Made by a program: the position numbers and the translations under genes. Positions 22,508 to 33,361 of a stretch of 64,000 nucleotides of DNA are shown here, one piece after another. Position 1 is the first letter of the stretch, and the number at the start of each line of letters is the position of its first letter. The notes below the pieces were generated by a model that made no database searches, was not told the origin of the DNA, and saw nothing but the letters and a program-made list of their open reading frames with translations. Source of the DNA: Obelidium mucronatum (lineage: Eukaryota; Chytridiomycota; Chytridiomycetes; Chytridiales; Chytriomycetaceae). Location: positions 186,001-250,000 of the forward strand of contig JAIVFH010000013.1 in NCBI GenBank assembly GCA_025765595.1, in the 5' to 3' direction.

Positions 22508-24422
22508 ATGGACAAAGACCCGCAGCAGCAGCAGGTGTGTCAGCCTGAGCCAGCCTAGTTACTTTCGTGTCTCGCCGCTAAACTGCTTTGCCTCACTCTT
22601 TGTCTTGCCTGGCCACCCTCAGAACGCGCGCGCGCCAGTGCCAGTCCCTGCGTCGGCGGCTGTCTTCGTGGCGGCAATCGACCTCGATGCGCTCGTGGCA
22701 AACTACAAAGGTGCGTTTCGTGGCTGGCGGATCCTGCGCTGACCACAACCACACCCACAAATAAATATCCACAATCACTCAGGCCATTCGCGCATCGCCC
22801 GTCTCGAATTCATTGCTGAAGTCTGTCCGTCTCTGGCCAAAGAGTCGCTGACCCTTGCCCTAGAAGACATCAAAGCCTCCACCCTCAACACCACTAAATA
22901 CGCGGCTTTAGCGCATCGTCTGTTTGATCTATCGGGCGGCTCTTACAAACTCGATCAGTCGTGGATCGAAGAAACGGCAAAAGTCGCACGTTCCAAATTG
23001 GAGAAACTCGATGCCGAACTCAAAAACTACAAGAGCAATTTGATTAAAGAGTCCATTCGGGTAAATATACGCGAACAGGACCTCCGTTTTACATGCGCGA
23101 TGTAACCGTGGATTTTTTGTGCCGACAGATGGGTCATCAAGATCTTGGAGACCACTTTTATGCTTGTGGGGATTTGGCGAGCGCACTAAAGTGCTATTCT
23201 CGCACTCGCGACTACTGCTCGACTGCGAAAAACGTTCTTGATATGTGTTTCAACGTTATTCAGGTATTTAATCTTCATTATTCATTCCAAATTCCAATCA
23301 ATTCTTCCACACAGGTCAGTGTGGATCAGAAAAACTTTTCACACGTCCAAAGCTATGTCATCAAAGCCGAATCCACACCGGATCCAGCTGCAACGCCCGT
23401 GTCAGCCACAACTCCTGCTGTTGGAACTCCTGGAAGCATTGATACATCTCGTCAATTAATGCTATCAAAGCTGAAGTGTTGCATGGGATTGGTGAATTTG
23501 GATGCTGGAAAGTACAAGTCCGCTGCCCGTTCCTTCTTGGAGGTTGGGCCTGAAATCATTGGCAGATATTCGGAGGTAAACAGTTTCTTTTCGAGTTTGA
23601 TGGCATTGTAAATAACCGTCGAAACTTAAGGTCATCTCCGCAACTGATATTGCAAATTACTTGACTCTATTCAGTCTTGCTACTTTCGATCGAGCGGATA
23701 TTAAATCAAAGGTTATTGATAACCCTGTTCTGAAGCAGTTTTTGGAACTTGCTGACCCAAGTCTTCGCGAGGAAGTGTTGGGTGGATTTTATAATGCACG
23801 CTATGGAGTCTGTTTGGAAGCATTGGAACGTCTTAAGGTGAGAGCTACTACTCTATTCAATTCCCATCTCATTTGAATACTTCAAGGCCACATTCTTGTT
23901 GGATATGTACTTGAACCCACATATCCCTCACTTGTATTCTTTGATCCGTCGCCGTGCCATAATTCAATATATCTCTCCATTCGAAGCTGTCGATCTGAAA
24001 CGAATGAGTGCTGCGTTTGGAGGAGATGGAAGTGACGCTGCCATCAACGAAACAGAATTGGAAGTCGCCGGATTGGTCACTGAAGGAATTGTAAAAGCTC
24101 GAATTGATAGTCACAATAAGGTGAGTTAAATGCTGTTCTTCCTGGTTATCTCAACCCCGATTCTCCTTCTTTTTAGGTTCTCCGAATCAACAAATCTGAT
24201 CAACGTAGTGTTCTGTTTGATAAAACAATCGAAATGGGCGAGGAATATGCCAAACAAGCCAACTTTTTGTTGCTGCGCGTCCAAATGATGAAGCAGGATA
24301 TGTTTGTGCAAGCCCCAGTTTCCCACATGTCTGCTGTATTGGGTGAAGAAGGGGGAAGAGGTGAAAGACAGGAACGCTGGGGAAACCGTCTTATGACCAA
24401 CTTGGGTAGAATGATGGGTTAA
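22508..24422 (+). CDS. csn1: COP9 signalosome subunit 1
   Basis: Eight exons, 22508..22534, 22623..22710, 22783..23060, 23129..23263, 23315..23575, 23631..23837, 23887..24120 and 24177..24422, join in phase to 491 aa. It has [16 protein letters not shown], the helical-repeat segment [20 protein letters not shown] with [14 protein letters not shown], and a C-terminal PCI winged helix ([40 protein letters not shown]), as in CSN1/Rpn7. CSN1 is a scaffold of the COP9 signalosome, which deneddylates cullin-RING ubiquitin ligases. Exon 2 is very GC-rich. The start lies only 41 bp from the divergent RPAP3-like start, so the two share a very short promoter. Confidence 0.92.
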
Positions 24423-24547
24423 AGCTTCACCTTCTTAAATGACTTGACTGTTGTTTTTTATTCTGTGAATTTTCGCCCAAATAACAGAGTTGTATGCACT
24501 GAGAATATTTTGAGTAATTTATTTATGATGTGCCGTGCATCCGTTTA

Positions 24548-25186
24548 TCAAAAGGCTCCGTCATCAACAGTCACAAAAAACTTAAGATACCCCAGAATTG
24601 TGAAATAAATCAATAAGCCGCCAGAAAGAGACAGATACATTGCCATTGTTGTAATCTAATTAATAAAGTGCGTGTTTTGTAAATGGGGATAGCTGAGTAT
24701 CGCGTGAAGTGCGCTGTTTTACCAATCCCGAATGTGCCAAAGTAAGTGGAAGCCCTATTACCCAAGCATTAGCTCGGAGAAACAAACGAATGAGTTTGGA
24801 AAAGAAACTGACCGAATCCAGAAACAACAAAAACACTTGTCAAGAAGTATCCCGTTTCCAGAATTCCGCTGATGAAAGTACTGTAAGCAAAACAAAAAAA
24901 AGCCACCCAACCATCCCTTACTTGTTATCGTCTGAATAGTAATCGCTATTTCCAGCAAGCCGCTTACAAATCCAATTGGGTAGTGGTGCCAGAATATATG
25001 TGAGGACCACTAGGAGCGGCAACCAGTTGCTGTTGGTTTTTGCTCATGAGTGACGATAATGCGGCTACAGTTACGAGGGATAATGTACTTGAATAGAGCG
25101 GATGATAGAACCACTAGAAGAATTCCGACACTGAGGCTGAAGGCGAGGGCGATGATGGCCGCCATTGGATTCGAAGGGACTGCCAT
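24548..25186 (-). CDS. vps55: Vps55-family vacuolar/endosomal sorting membrane protein
   Basis: Five exons, complement(24548..24655, 24723..24754, 24813..24880, 24922..25029, 25089..25186), 137 aa, all in phase. Four hydrophobic segments are visible. The motifs SALFNNWLPLLVVLTYILAP, LPNWICKR, ISGILETGYFLTS and GLPLTLAHSG are those of Vps55 / OB-RGRP (LEPROT), small four-pass proteins that work with Vps68 in late endosome to vacuole transport. The donor of intron 1 (AA|GTACAT) was chosen because it recreates the FNNW motif; a donor 13 nt further on breaks the frame. Exon 4 is only 32 nt. Length matches the family. Confidence 0.93.
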
Positions 25187-25278
25187 TATTACAAACAAAA
25201 AATAATACCAAATAAACTGTTCGCCTTCGATTTATTTACTCTGATTAATCTTGAGATTCCTTTTTTATGTATGGAGTT

Positions 25279-26711
25279 TTATGGTTTTGTCAACCATGAC
25301 TGCGTAAAACTGAAAACGTCCTCCGGCTTTTTTAGAAGAACAAGCTGAACATAATCACTCATTATTTCTTGAAGCTCAGGATGATCTTTGATGAATTGAG
25401 CATGCTGACCGCTTGATTTCAGCCTGTGTTTGAATATAGAAGAGTATTTTGAGGTGTTGTCCTCGATGCAATCTAAAACCTGAGGGCTTCACCTTTCGTT
25501 GCTTAAACTCCGAAATCAATTCAATATTTCCGCCGAAAGTCGATTGACTGAGTCGCATCACCATCTCCAATCGGCAGAACCATCGCAGCTAGTCATCAAG
25601 AATTAGGGGTTTGATAGAGAGAACAAGAGATACGAAACCTTTCTTGGATCCTCCAACTTTTTCGGCATACCAGTCCATTGAAAAATAACCTCCCGAGCCT
25701 TGCAAGTACACACATATTCCTGAGTGCATAATCTTCACTTCATATTCCAAACAGGAAGCCAGCGGCACCATTCTGGTCTAGCCCATCATCTCGAGAGATT
25801 GCCTTATTCACAATTGCATTAAATGATTGGTCAAAGTCTGTGGTGACGAGTCCTTCTTCATCTGGTTTTCTCGCGGCTTGGATTTTAGATCCACGACGAC
25901 TGAGGACAATGTTTAAGCGTTCCTTTTCGGCACTCATTCTAATTCTCGTCATTGATTCCATTTGTATGGTATGTCCCTCGTTTGGGGTTTGCAGTGGTGT
26001 AGTTTCTGGTTGTATCTGCTCCATCGTGTAGTAGGCTTTATATAAGCCCTTGTTGAAATATCTTTGAGCTACGATTTCCAGCGGCTCTGTTTTTCGGGAT
26101 AAGATCCGGTTGAGAATAAATTCGGCACCTGAAAGCCGGCTTCAGTTGTTGAACGAGACTAAAGGTGTGACCGCACACTTCCTCACCGTTAAGAATCAGC
26201 TGATCGTCGTCTTTGGTCATGGGGACAAACGTTTCTACTGGATCATCGGATCCAATCGTTTCAGTAATCACAATCACTTTGCGATTGCCTTCCTCCTTCA
26301 CGGCCTCAGTAATTTTCTCTGAGACCATTCCAGTGCCTGCTTCTGTGAATACATCATACACTGATTCCGTCAAGGTTTCTAGTTCTGGAGAGACATAGGA
26401 GGACACGGTCCACATATGGTTTCCCTCGGACGTGTTGATTTCACGAACGATGCTGACAAAGTAACACGCAGTCTGCTTGTGATTTGTGAGGCCCACATCA
26501 ATCTTCATATGACCGATAGGTTGGCGCGACAGAGAGTTACAGATTTGTTGCTCTTCAGAGAAGCAGATCGCGTTCAACATTTGGCCTGTTTCCAACCAAA
26601 AAAAAAGCACAATATTGGCACCAGATTATTGGTAAAAATAAATCTGTTAAGTTGGAAGGTTAACTTACGTCGCTCTAGTGCAACCAGCTGGCTGATATTG
26701 AATGTGGCCAT
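25279..26711 (-). CDS. CATIP-like protein (ciliogenesis-associated), frame corrections needed
   Basis: Exon 1 (26669..26711, MATFNISQLVALER) splices to exon 2 (from 26585, QMLNAICFSEEQQ...). The reading continues through LILNGEEVCGHTF, AEFILNRILSRKTEPLE, SLEYEV-like sequence and SMDWYAEKVGG. The last exon gives RLKSSGQHAQFIKDHPEL followed by EIMSDYVQLVLLKKPEDVF, ending at TAA 25279. The closing segment is an RIIa-like docking helix pair as in CATIP (C2orf62), a protein needed for ciliogenesis and actin organisation. That family occurs in organisms with motile cilia, which fits a zoospore. Frame changes are required near 26135 and 25765; exon ends in the 3' half are approximate. It is divergent from the armadillo-repeat gene, 59 bp between start codons. 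Confidence 0.6.
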
Positions 26712-26770
26712 GATATGACAATTTTAAAAAATAAACCAGCGCAGATCAAATAATACTTCCCCATCAACAA

Positions 26771-28836
26771 ATGTTTGACATTGATCGGATTCATGGCGAA
26801 ATTGCGCGTTCTTTTCCTGAAGATCGACGAGTCTCTTTGTATCTTGCAAGTTTCATTGCGTACTTGTCTCCGATTCAAAATTGTTTGTTCCACTACTTCC
26901 CTGGAGCCACCAAGACAATATTAAGACCTTCTATTGTTTTAAAAATAGATGTTCAATGGGAGGAGAGATACAAAAAGTACTCCAAGACAGCTGGGACTTT
27001 GGGTCTGCTATCTGACAGCATGCTAGTTATAGCAAAGGCTCGCCCGATACGACCCATCAATATAAAGCTCTTAAGAATATTATCTCGAATGGGTTCGTCT
27101 TTTTTTTGTAGTACCCATCAATCTCTGTGATCTCCCTAATACCATCCGCAGAAGAAACAGCCACCGCGTTTGTGGATGCGCATGGCATCGACCTCATCTT
27201 TCAAATCCTCAACGCGTGTCCCTGAATCAAATCAGATTCAAATAGACAGCAGTGCAGTGATTGCAAATCTCTCCAATGTCCCTTCAGCACGAACATTCAT
27301 CCAACAGAAAACCACATACATATCAACAATTCTTTTGAATATGAGAAAATGGGCTCACGAAGAGACGGTCCAGACTGAAATGTGCGCCATTATTAGCAAT
27401 TTAGCACAATGTGAAGAAAATGGGAAGTTGATTGTTAAGTGTGGTGGTTGCAGGTCTCATTCTCGATGCTATGATTCAACACAGTGAGTTCAGATATAAA
27501 CCCCCCTTGTTTATGATCTTTCTTGCTTACTTTATATTCAGAACAAGTCGAAGACTTACAAGTCCAGGGTCTCAACGCTCTAGCAGCGCTGATTAAAACA
27601 GCACAACGCCTCTTTGATGCGAATACAACATCAAATTATACTTTATGCATCGGCAAAGTCTTGAAATTATGGAAAGACAGTGTCCAAGTTAGCTCCGCCG
27701 CATGCAACTGCATTGGAATGTTCAGTTTCGTTGGCGTGAAAGTCGACTCCTACATTGTGACTTTAATTGTGGAAGCTATGGAGAAGTTTCATTACATTGT
27801 CAAGTTTCAGATCACTGCTTGCTTTGCATTGGCCCACATTTCAATCACCCACAGCAAGGAAACGAAACAGGACAAGTTGCTCATTGAAAAAATCTTGAGT
27901 GTAATGGAAAGGTTTCCACGTCAAAGAAATGTTTTAACAACGGCCGTTTTTGGACTTGGTTCCTTTTCCCTCCACTCTGGTACTAAATCTATTATTTTTA
28001 TTCTCCCCTTTCTGAACTGACTTTCTCAGACGCGAACCGCCTTCATATAATGAGTAAAAATGGAATTCAATTGATCATCAGATGCATGCTCGAGAAACAG
28101 TTTGAGGAGGAAGCGAATTGCTTGGAGGTCTGCATGAAACATATAGGCTCGCACGATGAGGATAAAGCTGATCATAAAACACGGAGTGCATCCAAAGCAC
28201 ATTTACTGAAGCTTTTTGGAGCAATGTGCTTAATGAATCTCTCCGAGAATGGTTTGTCGAGAAGAAAATTAGCCTTATCCATCCCACTTACATTCTGGAT
28301 CAGAAAAATGCCGCCAGCACATCATCCACTGTGGTGCTCTACATGCCATCTATGAAGCAGGATGCTACGTTTATAATGTACCGCAAACATCAAAAGCCGA
28401 CCTCAGCTTCGTTATGACGTATGTGTTCCGCAAAATCACTGGAGGCCAAAGCCGATTCTATTCTCGACAAGCAAAAGTGCCTTCCCTACAAATACTATCG
28501 AAAAATTCAGTTTTGAAAAGCCTTAAGGAAGAGTTTGATAAAGAGAAACCCATATTTATTGAGCTCAAAGAGTTCTTGGGAGAGAAAATGTCCGATTGGA
28601 TGATTCCAAGTATGATGCAGGAATCTTTGTTCAAGTTTACCGAGTGTAAGCAGTGCAAAACTCTGTTTGACTCCTCTAGCGGAATTACTGGTCATGAGAT
28701 TTATGGAAAAGAAAAGCCAACATTAACCAGGTTGTGCTCATTCACGTGTTTCAGCCGATTTGATCTAGATGAGCGTAAAAAAGTGGTTAGCGTGGTACCC
28801 TGTTTCGAAATGGAGGAAATAGATATTGGTTCTTGA
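26771..28836 (+). CDS. Armadillo-repeat protein with C-terminal Cys motif, function unknown
   Basis: Starting at ATG 26771 (MFDIDRIHGEIARSF), the protein contains helical ARM/HEAT-like repeats: IQIDSSAVIANLSNVPSA, TVQTEMCAIISNLAQCEEN, DLQVQGLNALAALIKTAQR, VSSAACNCIGMFSFVG and IVKFQITACFALAHISITHS. The C-terminal 180 residues include CGALHAIYEAGCYVYN and a paired Cys motif (CKQC ... CSFTC) that could bind zinc. At least four introns are present. Single-base frame corrections are needed near 27222, 27445, 28225 and 28308 (a run of five A). The family is not recognised. Its tight head-to-head arrangement with the CATIP-like gene hints at a flagellar or zoospore role, but that is only inference. 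Confidence 0.6.
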
Positions 28837-28878
28837 AAATAAAATTTGCGAAATTAAAAAAAGTATCCCAAAAAAAGA

Positions 28879-29522
28879 ATGAACTCCTTCAACTTTGCTC
28901 TTCCAGCAAGAATAGTTCAAAAGGTTCCCTCGATTTCTCATCGCTTATACTTTTCGTACTGCTCTAACTCTTATGACATGGCAATTCTCTTTCTGCCCTT
29001 TGACAACAGAGACGTAAGCCAGGACACCCCACCAACTCCCACTAACGATCCACTTATGAAATAGCTTTCGCTACCAGAAATGAAGTCAATATTATTGGTT
29101 ACGTTGGTGCCCCACCGCAATTGAAGCCGTTTGAAATTTTGGAGGGAACAAGGGGGAATACTCAAAACCAACTTGGCAACCTTTGGTCCTTTTCCTTGGC
29201 AACAAAACTCTACCGTAAGAAGCAGGTGGATGGTACTTGGAAAGAGGATGTTGATTGGCACAGGGTTAAAGACTTTCGCTTATCTGACGATTTGGCAAAC
29301 ACAATGAAGTATCAACCAGAAAAGATTGGTGCAGTCAAAACTGGCGCGCTTGTTCAAGTTCGCGGTAAACTTAGCTACTTTACTACTGCTGACGGAAGAA
29401 AGTTTTCCCAGATCGTTGCAAGTGAGTTCTCGTTCATTATTAGTGGTCTGTTCCAATTTGAACTTTTATCACAACCGAATACAGAGGAGGTTTCTGTGAT
29501 CCAGCCATCCAAGAAAACTTGA
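28879..29522 (+). CDS. Mitochondrial single-stranded DNA-binding protein-like (OB fold)
   Basis: The main exon (29065..29522) reads ATRNEVNIIGYVGAPPQL, LWSFSLATKLYRKKQVDG, DVDWHRVKDF and VQVRGKLSYFTTADGRKF, the SSB OB-fold order (N-x-V-x-L-I-G-x-V-G, F-S-L-A-T, W-H-x-V, V-x-V-x-G). This would be the mtDNA replication protein (Rim1/mtSSB). The upstream exon starts at 28879 with MNSFNFALPARIVQKVPS, a plausible mitochondrial presequence rich in Arg/Lys/Ser. Candidate introns (GTACTG...CAACAG and GTAAGC...GAAATAG, each with a CTAAC branch site) do not restore phase exactly; one base in the TTTT before the first donor would fix it. The join is therefore uncertain. Confidence 0.72.
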
Positions 29523-29812
29523 TCATCAGGCAGGCAGTCAAGAAGGAAAAAGAATATCTCATTTGTTTGTTTCATTGGGAGATACTGTATCATTCCATTG
29601 GAAATATATTGAATGAGCAGTTATTGGGTTGAATATCATGCAATTTAAGAAATTGAAACATAAGACAGTGAACTTCCACGCGAAATGTCCACGAAATATG
29701 ACTGAAGGGTTCAATTCTTGACAAAATCAGTTTGAAACCCCACGAATTGCCAACATAATACATAAAACGGGGCACCCCTGCCACCAAAACAAGAAAAACA
29801 TCAAAATATAAT

Positions 29813-30911
29813 ATGCATATCGACGCACAAACCATCAAGTACGCTTTTCGACATTCCAAATGAATGTGCCAGAGCCACCGAAGTCCTCCAACGATTTCTC
29901 GATCAAGGAAATCAATCTATTCCGGCCCATGCCATAGGTACTTCACCATTTTTTCCCCATTCCGTTTAGGACGGTTCAGGAGTATCTGATACCTATGTTT
30001 TCTTTCACAGCTCGTGCCCGAGGCATTGCAATCATGCACGTTATTCGTGCAGGCTTCCACTACTCCAGTCGTTTTGGATCCGGTGTTGTAATTGCAAGAC
30101 TTCCTGACGGCTCTTGGAGCGCTCCTTCAAAAATCAAAACAGCGGGAGTGGGTGCTGGATTCCTGATTGGAGCCGAAGTAACAGACCATGTGATGATTCT
30201 TAACACTGAAGATGCCGTGGCCGCCTTTTACCAAGAAAACGTTACCATTGGTGGTAACTTTGCTCTTACTGCTGGACCAGTGGGTCAATCGACCGATGCC
30301 ACTTGCACGATCGTTGGTAAACAGCTTCCAGTTTACGCATACTCAAAGACTCGAGGATTATATGCTGGAATTTCGTTGGAAGGTGGGGCTATATTCGAAG
30401 GAAAGGATGCCAATTCCTCGTTTTATGGGAGACCCATCAGTGCCCGCGAAATTCTGACTGGTTTTGCTGAGCGTCCAGTTGCTGCCGCTGCTCTATACAG
30501 TGTTCTGGAAACTTGCGCTGCTGCTCTCCCTGACTCTATTCCAAACTACACCGAAAAGTCACCAAATGCCGCCACCTCTACTTCAAACACCGCTCCTCTG
30601 CCTGAGCCAAGAGTATTCAACATTCCAATCTTCACCGTACAATTTTAGGCGATTTGTTTTCGGCATCTCAACACGGAGAAGGGACCACATCAGCCGCAGT
30701 TCGGCCGCTTCCAACACCGCCAGGCTTAAATACTGAGGAAACCGTGTTTTGCGTGGCAATTCATGACTATGAAGGCACCCAAGCTGGGGATCTTTCCTTC
30801 AAAGAAGGCGAAACTATTCGGGTGACAAAGAGAAACACTGATGGGTGGTGGTTTGGCAGTATTGAAAAGAAAGAAGGAACTTTTCCTTCCAACCATGTTC
30901 GCCAAGTTTGA
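29813..30911 (+). CDS. YSC84/SH3YL1-type actin-lipid binding protein with C-terminal SH3
   Basis: Exon 1 (to 29937) gives IPNECARATEVLQRFLDQG. Exon 2 (from 30011) gives ARARGIAIMHVIRAGFHYSS, FGSGVVIARLPDGSWSAPS, IGAEVTDHVMILNTEDAV and NVTIGGNFALTAGPVGQ, the SYLF (Ysc84) domain, which binds phosphoinositides and actin. A Pro-rich linker and an SH3 domain follow (CVAIHDYEGTQAGDLSF, GWWFGSIEKKEGTFPSNHV). In yeast, Ysc84/Lsb3 act at endocytic actin patches. The start is unclear: ATG 29813 needs one base change to reach the SYLF frame. A second break lies near 30645 in a TTTT run just before GDLFSASQHG. Confidence 0.85.
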
Positions 30912-31128
30912 AGTGTTGAATCAAATACAGCTTATTAATTGTATTTAAAGCTTCTCCCCAAGTTATTCAAGTTGTTATGATCTCAATAAATGGAACCTCA
31001 CTTGTATCTTTTGAATGAAAGAGACATTTAACTAACAAACTTGGCCTTCATCGGGAGCTCATGGTTCCGTGGGAATTGCACTTAATGAGCTGGGAACCAA
31101 AGCAATATCTTTAGCCTTTGTTTATTAT

Positions 31129-33204
31129 TTAAACTTTTGGTTTCTTCAAACGCAGTGCGAGGTAGAATGTCAGTCTGAAAAAGATAATCAAAGAAACCAA
31201 GACGACAGCACTTTTCCAGTAAGAATAGTTTCCATAACCAAGGTCTGCGATCACGTCTTCTCCAGAGAATGTACAAGAATCAGGTCCTAAGCTAGAGGGA
31301 AATGAGCAAAAACATCCAGTTCCAGACGGTTTAGGTTCGCATTGAAACGTGAGGCCAACGAATTCATTGGCAATCAGAGGTTCCCATGCCCACTTTTGGT
31401 AATCCCAATAATCTGTATCTTTGATATTAAACTCGAAATTGAGGTAACACTTGACACAACTTACGGAAGGCATATTTCCAGAAAGCCGGAATATTCTCCG
31501 GCCTGAACAAAGAAACCTTGAACTATCATTTGCAGTCCGTTGAAAAAACTCACGAGCGTCAAAGCTGCAACAAAGATAGGTAAAACAGCAGCAGTGAAGA
31601 TGACGAGAGATTCTGCAACATAAAGAGCAAGCCACAAATACACAAGGTAAATGAAAAAGTTTCCAGCTCCTGGATTCAGACCCATCAACCAGTAGCCCGG
31701 AAGAGTAAATCCCAAGGCGATTAAGAAGATGAATGGAATGGAAACTAGAGTGTTGGCAGCAACATAAGCCCCAACGGAATACGTGCGGTTCAAACGTTCT
31801 CGATAAAACACGGCACGCTCTTCTAGCACTGCTGGAATGCCAGCAACTGACATAAATACCAAGAATGCAATCGATAAGAATATAGCTGAGAGCCTGTCCT
31901 GAACATAGTTCTGTTTCAGAGGCATTCGGAACCAAGTAGTGCCCATCAAAACAGCAAAACTCGAGTACATGATCATTCTAACCCAGAACAACAAAATACT
32001 CTTTGAAGCATTGGAAAAGTTGCGTCTCGTCAAGATTTCTGTTTGCTTCAAGAACGAGTGGACATAGTCCCCAGCACCAACAACCATTCCAACTGTTGCG
32101 ATACTTGAATCGCCACCCTTGCTGATTGAAAGGTCAGCACTTGCCAAAGCTTGGGCTTTCGCGTCGCTGTTTGCCCAAGACTGGACGAAGCGCTCAATAT
32201 GGGAGCTGGCAAGTTCCTCATTTCCCAAAAAGTCGACGTTGATATCTGCCGATTACATATTAGCATTAGCCACAGCCAAAAACGTTCAAACAACTCACAA
32301 TCCAAAACAGCGTCTGGTACATTCATATGAATTGGGATTTCATAACCGACATTTTTGAAGTATTCTGCTTCGGCACCGTGGCTATCACCGAAGTAAACAG
32401 TTTGTCCACGAGCCAAGAAAAGAACCTTGTCGAATAATGCATACGTGGACGGGCTTGGTTGGTGGATGGAGCAAACAATTGTGCAGTTTTGGCGTTTTGC
32501 TAGGTCTTTTATGGCCTCCATCACTTTAAACGAGGCAGCGGAATCAAGGCCAGTAGTTGGTTCGTCCAAGAAAATAACTTTAGGCTCCTTGACCATCTGA
32601 ATCGCAATTGAAAGACGGCGCTTTTCTCCATCGGAAATCCCCTTCAAAATTGCATCACCGACAATGCTGTCGGCGCACTTCATCAAGCCGAACTGAGACA
32701 AAATCGCATGAACTTTCTCTTCACGATTTTTCTTGATCATAACAGGCAAGTTGAGCTCGACAGCCCAACGGACAGTTTCGCGTACAGTAAAGCAACCAAT
32801 CAATGAGTCGTCTTGGGTTACATAGCAAGAATACTTCTTGATGGGCCGTTCTAACCCGTTCAAGAACACTGTTCCTTTAATAGCACCCACGTTTCCTTTA
32901 CGACCGGCGAGCACATCCTTGGAAACAAGTTTGTTGGGTTACTTTTCTTTTTATGATCTGGTTTTAAGTGAACTTACCAGAAGTGTTGACTTGCCTGCCC
33001 CACTCGGTCCCATAACGGCAAGAATTTGACCTGGAGAAACTGTTCCGCTTTGATCACACAATATGTCTTTGCCCTTGACAGAGTACCCCAAGCTTTTCCA
33101 ATGCGAGAGTCAATCCAACTGAACTGTCCTTGTGGAGATGGAATTGGTACTGAGGCTGTGGCAGATGACGCCTTTGCCATATCGGCGGTAATAAAGTCGG
33201 TCAT
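31129..33204 (-). CDS. ABCG half-transporter, copy 1 (NBD–TMD)
   Basis: Exons complement(31129..31418, 31465..32245, 32299..32917, 32978..33204), about 638 aa. The nucleotide-binding domain shows Walker A GPSGAGKSTLL (partly out of frame with the ATG at 33204), the signature GISDGEKRRLS, Walker B VIFLDEPTTGLD and the H-loop CSIHQPSPS. Six transmembrane helices follow, with RAVFYRERLNRTYSVGAY (typical of ABCG) and a Cys-rich extracellular loop. ABCG half-transporters dimerise to move lipids or drugs. The signature has Asp where most have Gly (LSGGQ). Two frame changes in the N-terminal 40 codons and one near 31505 are needed. It is 158 bp from, and divergent to, its paralogue. Confidence 0.9.
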
Positions 33205-33361
33205 GTGTCTCTTCCTGCTTGTTTATGTTGTATCGATGCGAGGAATTTTAGGTTGCGTTCTCACAATTTAGAACAATTTACGGGTGGATTGTTGAGTTCT
33301 TGCAAAACTGGGCGATCACCCATTTAACAAGCGGGAGAAAAAAAGCAGAACAAGACACTAC
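33205..33361. promoter_or_regulatory. Bidirectional promoter between the ABCG pair
   Basis: Only 157 bp separate the two start codons of the divergent ABCG genes, so they very likely share control elements. I saw no recognisable TATA box or named factor site. Confidence 0.5.
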
